DNA of 64,000 nt. Source: Macrotis lagotis (taxonomy: Eukaryota; Chordata; Mammalia; Peramelemorphia; Peramelidae). Below, piece after piece: positions 31,900-42,270 of this stretch (the stretch's first letter is position 1; every line of letters starts with the position of its first letter). Made by a program: the position numbers and the translations under genes. The notes below the pieces were generated by a model. The model was not told the origin of the DNA. It saw only the letters and a list, made by a program, of their open reading frames with translations, and did not search any database. The DNA is taken from assembly GCF_037893015.1 (NCBI RefSeq), contig NC_133658.1, forward strand, positions 282,527,869 to 282,591,868. The letters run 5' to 3'.

Positions 31900-34020
31900 C
31901 AGCTTCCAGGAGGTCGAGGGACAACAAAGAGATAAAGGTACAGAAGGTGCTGCCAGCCTTCATTACCTAATCTCATGTATAATAGTTGTTGGCCATGAAT
32001 TCTGCAACTATGTGCTCAGTACTTTGGTTTTCCAAGACCCGGCAGGGTTTATTGGATAATGCCAGGCCCCAGGACTTCTTTCTTCTGGCTACATCAGTTC
32101 ATTTTGTAATCCTGCCCTGGACTCCCTCCAACAAGAATCTTTGCCCAACTGAGGCACTCCCTAAGGCATTCTATCTGCCTACCAAACTCCATTAGTACTG
32201 ATCACTAGAACTGTGCCCAAAAGGCCAGTGGATCCAAAAGTTCCAGGATCTCGGCACTCCAGTGAATCTTAGAATGTTAAAACAAAATGGCAGAACTAGA
32301 AGTAATCCTAGGAAAGTAAGACCCAGATATGGGTTATCAATTGTGCAAAGCCATACAACTGATGGCAGAGGTTAGGCTTTTTTTTTTCCCCCTCTACCAT
32401 GCTATGTCAGAATGGTATTTCTTAGCTCTTCCCCTTACTGCTTCCCCTTAATGGGAAAGAAAAAAGTGCTGGAGAAAGACCCAGCCAAGATAGGGAAACC
32501 TGTGTTTGGGTACATTACCCAGGCCTCAAAAAACAACTCTACTAATGTGACCTCGCTCAAGTTATTAGAGAAAAATGGAGAATGTGGAGTGTTGTACTAC
32601 AGGCTACTTAAAGTCCTTTCTATCATGACATCTATGATCCTAGGTCTAGAGGGATCTAAGATATCAGTTGGCCCAGGACTCTGTGCTTATCAGGATGAGA
32701 TTTCCATGTTCTGTAAATATGATTTTGTAGTCAAGATTTTATTTTCTCTAAAGTGTTTGTAAAGGATTTTAAACTGCACTACTGCCACGCCTCCTGACAT
32801 TTGTACCATTCAAATGTCCAAATACTTAATTCTGTTTTAAAGCCAATAGAGGAGCATTCTTTCTTCTTGTTCAAGGTGTTCTGATGTTCTGGCATACATT
32901 TTGTGCCTTCTGCTCTGGAAGCAGAGACTTTGGGGTCACTTCTTTTTATTCCCCTAATGAACAAGAGAACATTTGCAAGGGAGCCAGTCTAAAGAGAGTA
33001 GACTCCCTGCCTAAAACACTTATCAGGTGTGTATTGTGACATGGGTTTGACCTTTGAAGTGGGTCCCCCAGAGAGTCTCACTGATGCTATTGTCCTACAC
33101 TTAGGTGGCATCTGCATGCTCTCTGACTGCTTCCACCCCTTTGAACAAGTGAACATTGAAGCCGCAAAGCCTGCTGCCTCATTCCTTGTTCAAATAAGAT
33201 TTCCAGTCATTTGATCCTGATTTCAAAGAGACATTCATAGGCCTCTGTCACAGTTGGGTGAGGCCTATGCCTACCAGTTTTTGGTATTCCTGTACTAGTT
33301 TGAATGATGACTCTACATTCTTTCTAGAACGGTTCACTCAGGGATGAAGTTATTCAAGAAATTGCCATTAGGGATTCCAATTGAATCCCTCAAATCAATC
33401 CCCCACCCCAGGAAATGAAGGACCTAAGAATTCTTAAATGTTTCAGTCTGGTTCATTTACCGAAGTCCTATGTGTTGGTTAAAAAGAGAATTTACAAAAA
33501 AGGTGTTAGGGTGGAGAGCAGAGGTAGCTCCAAGAATTGATCCACCTCCTTCCTCCCCCTCTTCTGGGACAGGCCACTACAGGTATCTACTAACATTCTC
33601 CCTGAACTGATTTTTTCAGATGGGGGCCATAAAGTTTTACAAGGTGGATATTTCCCTTCTCAACCACATGCTGGCCAGAAGGGGGGAGGAGAGACAGGTG
33701 TTGTAAAAGTTCTCACAGACCGCCTTTGGGTTTGTTATCAGCTCCATGTTTATTAAAACCCCAACTGTGCCTAGCTATCTCTGAACAGGGGGCAGAGAGG
33801 GCCTGTGTATCTTGGCAGAAATTGGGCTTCCTTATTGTTATAATAGCCAGTCCTTCAGAGACACATTTTGTGGCATCTCAAAATTGGGCTTGGGGTCCTG
33901 GGCTTAACCAGTGTGAATGACTAGAACAGTTCAAAGCAGGTTTAGCTAGTGGATAATACAGGCCCTGTGGTATGTCAGTTACTGTGGGGGATTATAGGAT
34001 CATTGGATTAGGAAAGGAAT
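31900..34020. other. Unassigned tract, no gene called
   Basis: Over 2 kb with only weak repeat traces (an antisense MIR remnant near 32.27-32.38 kb). Plus-strand frames up to 116 codons (32412-32762) have no familiar domain. Confidence 0.35.
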
Positions 34021-34024
34021 TTAA

Positions 34025-34170
34025 GAGATTAATAGATGAATGATTTAAAAAGCATTTATTAGATGCTTACTATGTGCAAAGTAATGTGTTTGGTTCTTGG
34101 GATATGAATGGAAAAAAGCCATACAGTTCTTGTGTTCAAGGAACTCACACTCTGAGGGAAACAATACCTT
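34025..34170 (+). repeat. Ancient dispersed repeat, better preserved copy
   Basis: aaaagcatttattagatgct, tactatgtgcaaagtaatgt, ttgtgttcaaggaactcaca in order. Confidence 0.55.
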
Positions 34171-34381
34171 CCAGATTCAGCTGTTAGGTAGATGGAAGGG
34201 ACTGGCTCCTAAGCTTAGCATCAGGTGTGTGACAAGGGTTGGAGGTCCTTAAGGTCCAATAGCAAGATTCACTGGCAGTGCTAAGAGGTCTGGAAATCAG
34301 AGTGGCAGGGCAAATGGCAAGGCTTTGTGGAATCCCATTTTACCAGTCAGATTGTAGTCAATGATAGATGATCATTTCAAA

Positions 34382-34621
34382 AGGCCAACTGGATGGCATG
34401 GGGGATAGAATTCCTGACCTGGAGTGAGGAAAACCTGAGTTCAAATCTGGCCTCAAATACTTGCTAGCTATGTGACTCTGGGCAAGACATTTAATCCTGT
34501 TTGCCTCAGTCTCCTTATCTGCAAAATGAGCTGGAGAAGGAAATGGCAAATTACTCCAGCATCTTTGCCAAGAAAACCCCAAATGGGATTACAAAGAATC
34601 AGACACAACTTAACAACAACA
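34382..34621 (+). mobile_element. Mar1-type CORE-SINE with RTE-like tail
   Basis: Head ggccaactggatggcatggg, box B gagttcaaatc, core tgactctgggcaagacattt, then gagctggagaaggaaatggc and the RTE-like end agaatcagacacaacttaac with caacaac. Confidence 0.92.
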
Positions 34622-34689
34622 CCATTGAGGGTGAACCTATTACTTCACAAGGAGATCCTTCCCACTTCTGGGCAAATATAATTATTATT

Positions 34690-34950
34690 AGGACCACTAG
34701 GTGACAAAGTGGATAGATCATTGGACTTGGAATCAGGAAGATCCATCTTTATGAGGTCAAATCTGGCTTCAGACACTTACTTAGCTGTGTGACCCTGGGA
34801 AAGTCACTAAACACTGTTTGCCTCAGTTTATTCATCAGTAAAATGAGCTGGAGAAGGAAATAGCAAACCATTCCAGTGCCCCTGACCAAAAAAAAAACCC
34901 AAATGGGATCATGGAGAGTCAAATAAAACTAAAATGATTGAACAATTGTT
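34690..34950 (+). mobile_element. Mar1-type CORE-SINE with RTE-like tail
   Basis: A second Mar1 unit 70 bp downstream: gaccactaggtgacaaagtg, gctgtgtgaccctgggaaag, atgagctggagaaggaaata, atcatggagagtcaaataaa. An A-run replaces part of the gccaagaaaacccc motif. Confidence 0.9.
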
Positions 34951-34980
34951 ATTAAGATATACCTTAGGGGCTATATATGA

Positions 34981-35097
34981 GGTGGCCTAGTGGCAATGGA
35001 TAGAGCACTAAACCTGGAACCAGTATGACCTCAGACATAAGCTGTGTGACCTTGGGCAAGTCACTTAATTCCAATCACCCCTTCCTGCCCCCCCCAA
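34981..35097 (+). mobile_element. Family A-like SINE, shortened
   Basis: ggtggcctagtggcaatgga, then tgacctcagacataagctgt, gaccttgggcaagtcactta. The box B region is deleted. It ends in a C-rich stretch. Confidence 0.8.
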
Positions 35098-35151
35098 AAG
35101 ATTTACCTTACTTTGAGCCTCATCTGTTCCAAATCCAGTGCTTCCTGTTCT

Positions 35152-35314
35152 TGTTCTTTTTTTGTTGTTGTTGTTTTTTTGCAAGTCAATGGAGTTAAGT
35201 GACTTGCCCAAGGTCCCACAGTTAGGTAATTATTAAGTGTCTGAAGCCTGATTTGAACGCAGGTCCTCCTGATTCCGGGCTGGTGCTCTGTCCACTGTGC
35301 CACCTAGATGCCCC
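35152..35314 (-). mobile_element. Family A SINE with TSD
   Basis: The antisense copy starts with ttgttttttttgttgttg and ends at cacctagatgcccc. The TSD is agtgcttcctgttct (35137-35151) against agtgttccttgttct (35315-35329). Confidence 0.93.
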
Positions 35315-35374
35315 AGTGTTCCTTGTTCTAACCTCAAGTAAAACAAGTCTAATTCTTCTTCCATATGACATCTA

Positions 35375-35520
35375 GTCCAATGCCCTCATTTTTCAGTTTA
35401 GGAAACTAATTCTGAGAGATCAGTGATGTGTCTACTAAGGCCACACAGATAAAAAGTAGGGGAATGGGGCTCAGGTCCTCTGAGACCAAATTCAAAACTT
35501 ATTCTCACACACAATACTGC
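35375..35520 (-). mobile_element. MIR remnant, antisense
   Basis: tcatttttcagtttaggaaa, then actaaggccacacagataaa, then ggctcaggtcctctgagacc. Confidence 0.6.
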
Positions 35521-35529
35521 CCCCAAACC

Positions 35530-36060
35530 TACAGTATATGACCCCTCTATTCCCATCTCTACAGCCTTCAGACCCAGCCTGTGCATGGCAGCCAGGAGAC
35601 CCTAGCCTTACACAGCCTGATACATGAGGAAGCTGAGAAGGTGACTAAAGGAGGGAGAAGCTGCTTGTTTTGGACTCCTCATCCCATTTTCTATTCTCCT
35701 TCCCCTGTGGTCCCAGGGGAGCATCCTAGAAGCAGATGCAGCTGCTGAACACAAGCAGAATCTCTGCCCAGTGGGTGAGGAGGGTGTCCATAATTCATCA
35801 GCTTCAAACGCAGCCTAACTATTGTTTCCAAGAGGGGAGGGGGCTGGGTCCTAGCTTTTGACTCTTGATGGCTTCTCTCCCTCCCCTCCCCCAACTCTCC
35901 AGGGAGTCTGCCCTGGAAGTGGGTACCAATTTCCTGACACCCACAACAAAATGAGCCTTCTACCTTCCTTCCTGGCCAGATTTGCCCAGACCTCAACCAA
36001 ATAATTTGCTCACTTTTAGAGCAAATCTTATACTCCCTAAAGGTTTCTGAGTTTAGTTAC
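35530..36060. other. Repeat-poor tract, no gene called
   Basis: Moderate GC, apparently single-copy. A 101-codon minus-strand frame at 35691-35996 has no motif I can name and no clear exon signals. Confidence 0.35.
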
Positions 36061-36084
36061 AGGGTCTTTGGGAAGGTACAAGAA

Positions 36085-36285
36085 ATCTCATAGAATCATT
36101 GAATATTAGAGCTGGTCGTAACTTTAGATGACCTCTGATCCAACCCATTCTTCTCATTTTGCAAATGGGGAAAGGAGAAAGGCTGTAACTTGCTTAGGAT
36201 CACATTTCAAATGGGTGGCAAAGCAGGGACTCAAAGCCAGGCTTCCTGACTGTTAGGCCAGTGCTCTTTTCCCTTCCTCTTGTCC
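36085..36285 (-). mobile_element. MIR-related repeat, antisense
   Basis: tagaatcattgaatattaga, then tcattttgcaaatggggaa, then gcaaagcagggactcaaagc and ctgactgttaggccagtgct. Confidence 0.7.
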
Positions 36286-36289
36286 CAGG

Positions 36290-36860
36290 ACTTTAAAATC
36301 ATTTCCTTCTCATGATAATAAGAGGCTCTCTGACTCCCTCTTCAAGAAGTTCATTGTCAGCAGGGCAAATGGAACGGTCTAGGCTCCTCTCAGCAGGTCT
36401 GGGTTACCACAGCCAGCCAAAGGAGAAATGGGCCTCTCTGGTTTCCCATACTCATTAATACGGGTGTCAGTGTCTCATGAAACATCAGCTGGGACAGAGA
36501 GAGGCAGGGAAGGAACTGGAGTCTCCCAGCCCCAGACTGTCCCTTGTTGAATCAGACTCCACTCCACCAGCACAATGATTCATGAATTGCTTCTGAAAGC
36601 CTTTGTATCTTTAACCTTACTAGGCCTTTTCTCATGTCTTATGGGGGCAGGGGCTGGAAGTCATGAAGGGAGGGCTGAGGGACTCCTGTTAGGCTCTGGC
36701 AATGCAATGAACTCCATGAATCGGGGAGGACACATTCCAGGCCACTGAGCAATGCCTCGGGGCTCAGACAGCCACTTGCCCCTTTTGGGGGAAGGTCCTG
36801 AAGAACATATTATTCCCAGTGCACTTTCAAATTTAGAGTCAGACAATGTCAGAACTGGGT
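36290..36860. other. Repeat-poor single-copy tract
   Basis: No recognised repeat. AP-1-like tgaatcag and tgattcat sites lie near 36548-36585. A 61-codon minus-strand frame is present but has no motif. A candidate for comparative testing, no more. Confidence 0.35.
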
Positions 36861-36865
36861 AATCA

Positions 36866-37125
36866 ATTTATCCAGGGGTTCTTAACTTGAGGTATGTGAA
36901 CTTGTTTTTTGAAATGTTCTTATAAACTGACACACATATATATATATATATGTTTTATATAAACATAAATGTATATATATGTATATATATATATATATAT
37001 ATATAAAACTAGATGATTAGTTTCCTTTATAATCTTGTGTATTTATACATTTTAAAACACTATCCTGAGCAGTCTGTTAATTTCACCAGACTTACAAACA
37101 AACAAAAAAAAAAACATAAGAATTC
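36866..37125 (-). repeat. Decayed interspersed repeat with TA microsatellite
   Basis: ggggttcttaacttgaggta, then tttcctttataatcttgtgt and atttcaccagactta: the reversed relative of the copy near 12.7 kb. A (TA)n run (36936-37007) sits in the middle. Confidence 0.5.
36936..37007. repeat. (TA)n microsatellite, interrupted
   Basis: Two ta blocks separated by a gttttatataaacataaatg-type spacer. Strongly self-complementary. Confidence 0.93.
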
Positions 37126-37667
37126 GTGATCTAGTCTAATCCCTCATTTTATATATAGAAACTCTTTCAAGGGCAGAGCTGGAACTAGATTCCAGATCTC
37201 CTGACCCCCAGTCTTAGTCTCTCTAAAGTACATCAAAGTATTCCTCTGCCCCCCCGCAAATCCCCTATCCCAATCTCTAGCATTTCAACTTGAAGTTCCC
37301 TAGAAAAAGGAGGTGGGATGCTGAGTAGGGGAAACTAAAGAGAAACTTAGTTCGGAAGCAGTAGATCCATAATGTTAACTGGGATCAGTTCAATTAATTT
37401 CAACAAATATGTATTTATGAAGCATCCACTTAGCTCAAGGCACTGCTCTTAATGCCAGGGACCTGGCAGAGTTGCAGTTTATTTAACCTTATCACTTAGG
37501 TAGTCCAGTCAAGAACAGAGATAGATTTAAAATTTAAAATATTTGTAACCTCAAGGAACTGAATTGATAAGGGATCAGGGAGAGAAGATTTATACATATA
37601 TGTATGAATATGTATGTAAATGTAACATATATCAATTTAATAAATAGATTTTATATATAAAATAACT

Positions 37668-37908
37668 CACATTTATATAGTTCCTACTATATGCTGTTCT
37701 AAGTACTTTATAAATTTGATCCTCACAACAATTCCAGGAAGTGTGTGTTATTATTTTCCCCATTTTATAGATGAGATGAGAAAATGGAGGCCATTGGAGG
37801 CCAAATGACTTGCTCAAGATCACAAATCTATTATGTGTCTGAGGCCAAATTTAGTTCAGGTGCTCCTGACTCAGCCCAGTACTCTATCTACTGTGCTACC
37901 TAATTACC

Positions 37909-37912
<4 letters not shown>
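37668..37912 (-). mobile_element. MIR-type CORE-SINE, antisense, nearly full
   Basis: catttatatagttcctacta, cctcacaacaattccaggaa, gacttgctcaagatcacaaa and ctctatctactgtgctacct cover the tail, core and head in reverse. Confidence 0.8.
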
Positions 37913-37977
<65 letters not shown>

Positions 37978-37985
37978 TCTCCAAA

Positions 37986-38026
<41 letters not shown>
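37913..38026. repeat. (CT)n followed by (AT)n microsatellite
   Basis: About 33 ct units (one interrupted by tat), then ccaaattc, then about 19 at units. Low-complexity frames on both strands are artefacts. Confidence 0.97.
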
Positions 38027-38029
<3 letters not shown>

Positions 38030-38034
38030 ATTAG

Positions 38035-38094
38035 GTGAGGATGTTTGTTCTTCATTCTCTTCATGAATTTGCGTGTCATCCTTGTGCAGGGGCC

Positions 38095-38139
<45 letters not shown>

Positions 38140-38455
38140 TGAAGTGAGCACTGCTCTTCATTCTCAAAGAAGACAACATCAGGGTGGTGATGGCATGACA
38201 CTGGATTTGAGTGAGGGGAGCTGTGCTAAGTTTCCAGCCTTACTTTCCCCTCCAGAGAAATCTGAATAGAGTGGCCAGATATGAATCAGGACAACTGGAG
38301 ATGGCCCTGGATGTGAGGCAATCAGGGTTGTATGACTTGCCCAAGGTCACATAGCTAATAAGTGGCAAAAGTCTGGGGCTGGATTCAAACTCCTTTCCTT
38401 CTGACTCCAAGGTCAGTGATTTATCCACTGTACCACCTGTAGATAGAGAGCTGGA
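38035..38455 (-). mobile_element. Family B CORE-SINE, split by a U6 copy
   Basis: The outer end (gatgtttgttcttcattct, to 38058) and the rest (from 38152, ctcttcattctcaaagaaga, gatatgaatcaggacaactg, gcccaaggtcacatagctaa, tttatccactgtaccacctg) are one SINE. The U6 retropseudogene lies between them. Confidence 0.85.
38059..38151 (-). pseudogene. RNU6 pseudogene: U6 snRNA retropseudogene, 3' truncated
   Basis: The minus strand matches U6 snRNA nucleotides 1 to 93 without gaps. It starts gtgctcacttcagcagcac and keeps the catgg-adjacent acagagaagattagcatgg core, whose ACAGAGA box pairs with the 5' splice site in the spliceosome. I count four or so substitutions, all at CpG-type sites (cgctt to cactt, ttcgg to ttcag, tgcgc to tgcac, ttcgtg to ttcatg). 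The last 14 or so nucleotides and the terminal T run are missing. A 13-bp TSD (tgttcttcattct at 38046-38058, tgctcttcattct at 38152-38164) shows retroposition, not transcription of a true gene. No PSE-like promoter is expected, as its upstream flank is SINE sequence. Confidence 0.95.
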
Positions 38456-38471
38456 CCTACTGTCAAGAAGT

Positions 38472-38878
38472 TGTAATTGTTGTTCAATCATTTTTTTTTT
38501 ATCATGTTTGATTCTTCATATCCCTATTTTCTTGGCAAAGATATTGAAATAGTTTGTCATTTCTTTATTTTTTATTTTTGCAAGGCGATGGAGCTAAGTG
38601 ACTTGCCCATGGTCACACAGCTAGGCAATTTTTAAGTGTCCGAGGCCAGATTTGAACTCAGTTCCTCTTGACTCCAGGGTCGGTGCTCTATCCACTGCAC
38701 CACTTAGCTGCCCCATCATTTCTTTCTTTAGCTCATTTTACAGATGAGGAAACTGGGGCAAACAGATATAAGTGACTTTTTCAGAGTCACACAGATAGTA
38801 AGTGACTGAGGTCAGACTGAAACTTGGGTTGTCTGGACTCCAGACCTGATACTCTCTACTTTTCTACTGAGCTGCCTG
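38472..38878 (-). mobile_element. Mar1-type CORE-SINE split by a family A SINE
   Basis: Left part: gttgttcaatcat...cttggcaaagatattgaaat. Right part, from about 38716: cttcttt-rich text, ttacagatgaggaaactggg, tactgagctgcctgg. Both belong to one antisense Mar1 copy. Confidence 0.85.
38570..38715 (-). mobile_element. Family A SINE nested in Mar1
   Basis: tttatttttgcaaggcgatg to ccacttagctgcccc. The TSD is tcatttctttatt (38557-38569) against tcatttctttctt (38716-38728). Confidence 0.93.
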
Positions 38879-38907
38879 GTAACAACTAACAACTGAACAA
38901 CAACAGC

Positions 38908-39062
38908 AATACACATATGTACACATATGTGTATGTATACACACATGTGTATATACATATAGAAAATATGTGTATATACAAGTGTGTAAACTCACAGCGA
39001 TGGAGATACGCATGTATGTATGTATGTATGCATGTGTGTATGTATGTATGCACATACACATA
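38908..39062. repeat. Simple repeat, (CACATATG)-like and (GTAT)n
   Basis: Alternating acacatatgtgtatg and tgtatgtatgcatg blocks with interruptions. The minus-strand frames are His/Thr/Tyr low complexity. Confidence 0.9.
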
Positions 39063-39064
39063 AT

Positions 39065-40572
39065 ACTTTTACTGTAGCTGAGAAATAATTTGGGAAACTT
39101 TGAGAACTGAGAAACTTTAGCTCAGCCCAAGGAGCAAGGGTGAGTGTCAGAGAAAAAGCTCTCTCTGGGGCCACAGAAAGGATGTTTTCTCATCACATCA
39201 TGTCGGGCAAGAGCTGTGGAGTGTAACTTTTGAGCCCTGAGGTTTCTACAAATGACAGGATGAGGTGGAGGCTGTCCAGAAAACTCTGGGTGTGAAACAA
39301 CTGGGAATAGGGGAGGAAGATTTGCACAGGATGAACAGCTACTGAAAGGAAGCAGCAGGAAGGACAGAATCAGTGTTGGGTGACTGCCTGGGCATTCCTT
39401 CACCTCTCTTCTGATAAAACATCTAGTATCCCTAGGAATCTAACTCAGAAAGCAAGAGAGAAAAATTGCAGAGGAAGCAATTTTCTGATACAGCAGAGTG
39501 GTAAGGAAGGTGGTGGTAACAGGCTCTTGATCTAAGGTATAAGAGAATACTTTGGGAGAGAGAAGCCATGGTTAAGAAGTATAGAGCCCTCAAACATCAC
39601 TGTGAAGACCTCAAGAAATTTTCTCAAACTCTTGCTATTGTGACTGTCAATATGGTTCTATACATTAGTTAGAGATGTATCTTAATGTGAGTCAACACAG
39701 AGTCCAGAGAAAGAGGGAATTGGAGAAAGATAGAAATATGGACAAGGAAAGCCTTTGGAAGACCATTTAGTCCTCTAAGGGACCATTTTGTCTAATGCTC
39801 TCATTTTATACATGAAAAAACTAAGGTTCAGAGAAGGGAAACTTAAGTTCCCATGTTGGCGCAATAAATGAGTGACAGAGAAAAAAATGAGAATTCATGT
39901 TTCCTGACTCCCCAGACTTTTGAGAAATTGGTGGGATGGACTTTTTTTCCCTTTTAAATCCCAAATGTTTTCAGAGCTCGAGGAAAAACCACGGTCCTGT
40001 AGTGAGTGGGCGGAGCAGCTGCTGAGCCAAATGGCCTTCACAGAGGACAGCGGTGACTTATGTCTGTTTTCTTTGGTATAATAGATTGTTTATTCAGCAG
40101 TCCACTAGCCTTGCTCCCTCATCCCGAATCACACACACCCTCCCCATCCCATCCCCACTTCCAAAAGGGATGTTTACTGCAGGGGACTTGCTGAATGAAT
40201 GGCATTTTGCTCCAACCCCAGGAGGGGACAGGATGACCTGGATCCCTCATTTCTAACTGTCTTGTTTCCTCTGCAATAGAGAGAGACTGGTGGGAACAGG
40301 CTGTGCGGCTTGACTTGGCTCTCCATTCGGAAACCATACCCCTCTCCCCAAGAGAGGGAAGGTGATTGAACTCTAACAGATGTGGAATTCCCAGTGGAAG
40401 GTAATTACATGCTCTGTCCATCAAGCCACAGAGACAGACAACTTTTTTTAATATAGGCTTTTCCCAAGTCCTTTTCAAAGAAACTGTATGTTGTGCTGCT
40501 CAACTGTGTCCACCAGGAAATAAGGGCTTGTTCTTCTCAGGAACTTGGAAAGAAGTCCCATCAATGGATTTA

Positions 40573-40575
<3 letters not shown>
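39065..40575. other. Largely unassigned; MIR remnant and a GC-rich patch
   Basis: An antisense MIR remnant lies at about 39760-39930. Bases 39970-40060 are locally GC-rich (agctcgaggaaaaaccacgg, gtgggcggagcagctgctga) with a GC box and an E-box. The 119-codon minus-strand frame at 40119-40478 has no motif I recognise and is not called. Confidence 0.4.

Positions 40576-40577
<2 letters not shown>

Positions 40578-40626
<49 letters not shown>
40578..40626. repeat. (CT)n microsatellite
   Basis: About 24 uninterrupted ct units. Confidence 0.97.
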
Positions 40627-40627
<1 letters not shown>

Positions 40628-40914
40628 GCTTACCTCCCTTTCTCTAGTCTCTTAACTATAACCATATTTCCAACCTACACTTTGGTTAGCACTCTTGCTC
40701 TGGGATTTTCTCCTCCTCAAGTCTAGCATGGGCATTCTAGAAAAGGTTCAAATCATGGAGTGAATCTTTCTAATGGCCACATTACCTTTGTTTGTTGACC
40801 TAGCTGCTTTATATTTCATGAAGTACTTTCCCTTACATTTTCTCATTTGAGACTGACATTCAGGAGGGGATGAGATGGCAAGTTGAGCTGATATTTAACT
40901 GAGGGAGACTGATC

Positions 40915-41420
40915 ACAAGATTATCCCTCAGATGGGAATTCAGGGAAACCTGGAAGGATTTGCATGAACTGATATTGAGTGAGATGAACAGAACCAGAAA
41001 AACACTGTAAATCCTAACAGCAACATGGGGGTGATGAACAACTTTGATGGACTTACTCATCCTTTCAGTGCAACAACCAGGGACAATTTTGGGCTATCTG
41101 CGATGGAGAATGCAATCTGTATCCAGAGAAAGAATTGTGGTGTTTGAACAAAGACCAAAGACTATTACCTTTAATTAAAAAAAAAAACAATATCCTATTA
41201 AGTAACTTTTCTATCTCTTATACTTTTGCTGTCTTATACTTTTGCTATCTCTTATACTCTTATACTTAAGGATATGATTTCTCTCTCATCCCATTCAACT
41301 TAGATCAAAGTATACCATGGAAACAATGGAAAGGTTAACAGACTGCCTTCTGTGGGGGAAAGATTAGGGGAAAAATTATAAAATGCAAAATAAATAAAAT
41401 CTTTCTAAGAAAAAAAAGAT
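40915..41420 (+). mobile_element. L1 3' end
   Basis: gggaattcagggaaacctgg, gcatgaactgatattgagtg, acaaccagggacaattttgg, tatccagagaaagaattgtg, tgccttctgtgggggaaag, ending aataaataaaatctttct plus poly-A. It carries the last part of ORF2 and the 3' UTR of the same L1 type as the antisense copy at 54.3-56.6 kb. The minus-strand frame at 40860-41060 resembles one over that copy because the sequence is shared. Confidence 0.92.
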
Positions 41421-41439
41421 TTTCCCTCAGTCTTCTTGT

Positions 41440-41690
41440 TATTTCCTTAAATACTCCAATCAAGCTTTGGTGACTGTCATGGTGCATTGGATGTAGTCTA
41501 TATTTCCCAGTCTGGAATTCAAAATTCTCTATAATCTAGAGAATTTTTCCAGAATATTCTCTCACTACTCCCTTCCATGTACCCTTGGCACCATCTGGGT
41601 GACCTTCTATTTCTGGACTATACTCTACCCATTTTTGCCTTTTTAACTACCCAGAAAGTCCTACCTACAATTCTCTGCTCAATCAGAACC
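41440..41690 (+). mobile_element. L2-like fragment
   Basis: ttcaaaattctctataatct, then ttctctcactactcccttcc and ttctatttctggactatac fit the L2 3' region in order. Strongly decayed. Confidence 0.45.
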
Positions 41691-41792
41691 TTTATAAGGC
41701 TGAACAAGTTATTTAATTTCTCTGGACCTCAGTTTCCTCATCTCTAAAATAAGAGTGATAATGACACCTACTTCACCAAATGTAAAGTGCTT
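41691..41792 (+). mobile_element. MIR fragment
   Basis: ggacctcagtttcctcatct, then aataagagtgataatgacac and aatgtaaagtgctttac, a MIR core-to-tail piece. It ends where the inverted RTE begins. Confidence 0.75.
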
Positions 41793-42270
41793 TACTTTTA
41801 TGATGGCCATTTTTGCATGAAACATTCTCTTGATAACTCTAATTTTCTTGAAGAGATCCCTTTTATTTCCCATTCTATTGTTTTATTTCTTTGCATTGTT
41901 CATTTAAGAAAACCATCTTATCTCTCCTTGTCATTCTCTGGAATTCAGCATTCTGTTGAAAATATCTTTTCTATTGCTTTCCTTCTTTCCTCAGTTCCTT
42001 GCAAAGCCTCATCAGACAGTCATTTGTTTTCTTGTTCTTCTTTTACTTTGGAATTTTTTCTGCCTCTTACCCAGTATTGCAAACTTCTGTCCATAGTTCT
42101 TCAGTTCAATCTACTAGATCTAATCCCTTAAATCAATTCTTCGCGTCGACTTCATATTGATAAGGAATGTTATTTAGGTCATATCTATTATGATCATATG
42201 ATTTTCCCTAGTTTAAGCCTAAATTTTGTATTTAGAAGCTCATAATTTGAGCTGCAGTCAGCTCCAGGTC
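41793..42270 (-). mobile_element. Bov-B-like RTE, inverted 5' segment
   Basis: Read on the plus strand this is the reverse of the RTE region upstream of and around the end of the endonuclease: ttttatgatggccatttttg, ctctaattttcttgaagaga, cttatctctccttgtcattc, agttcttcagttcaatctac, tttgagctgcagtcagctcc. It joins the forward segment at about 42270. The piece aagaaaattagag with its flanks appears both here, inverted, and forward at 42277. Confidence 0.85.

Noticed and set aside
32412..32762. 116-codon plus-strand frame
   Set aside because: No domain recognised, and the flanks are unremarkable. Kept as unassigned.
38059..38151. Functional U6 snRNA gene
   Set aside because: The 3' end is missing, substitutions hit CpG sites, and TSDs show retroposition into a SINE.
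40119..40478. 119-codon minus-strand frame
   Set aside because: Composition looks random. No motif, no plausible splice or promoter context.
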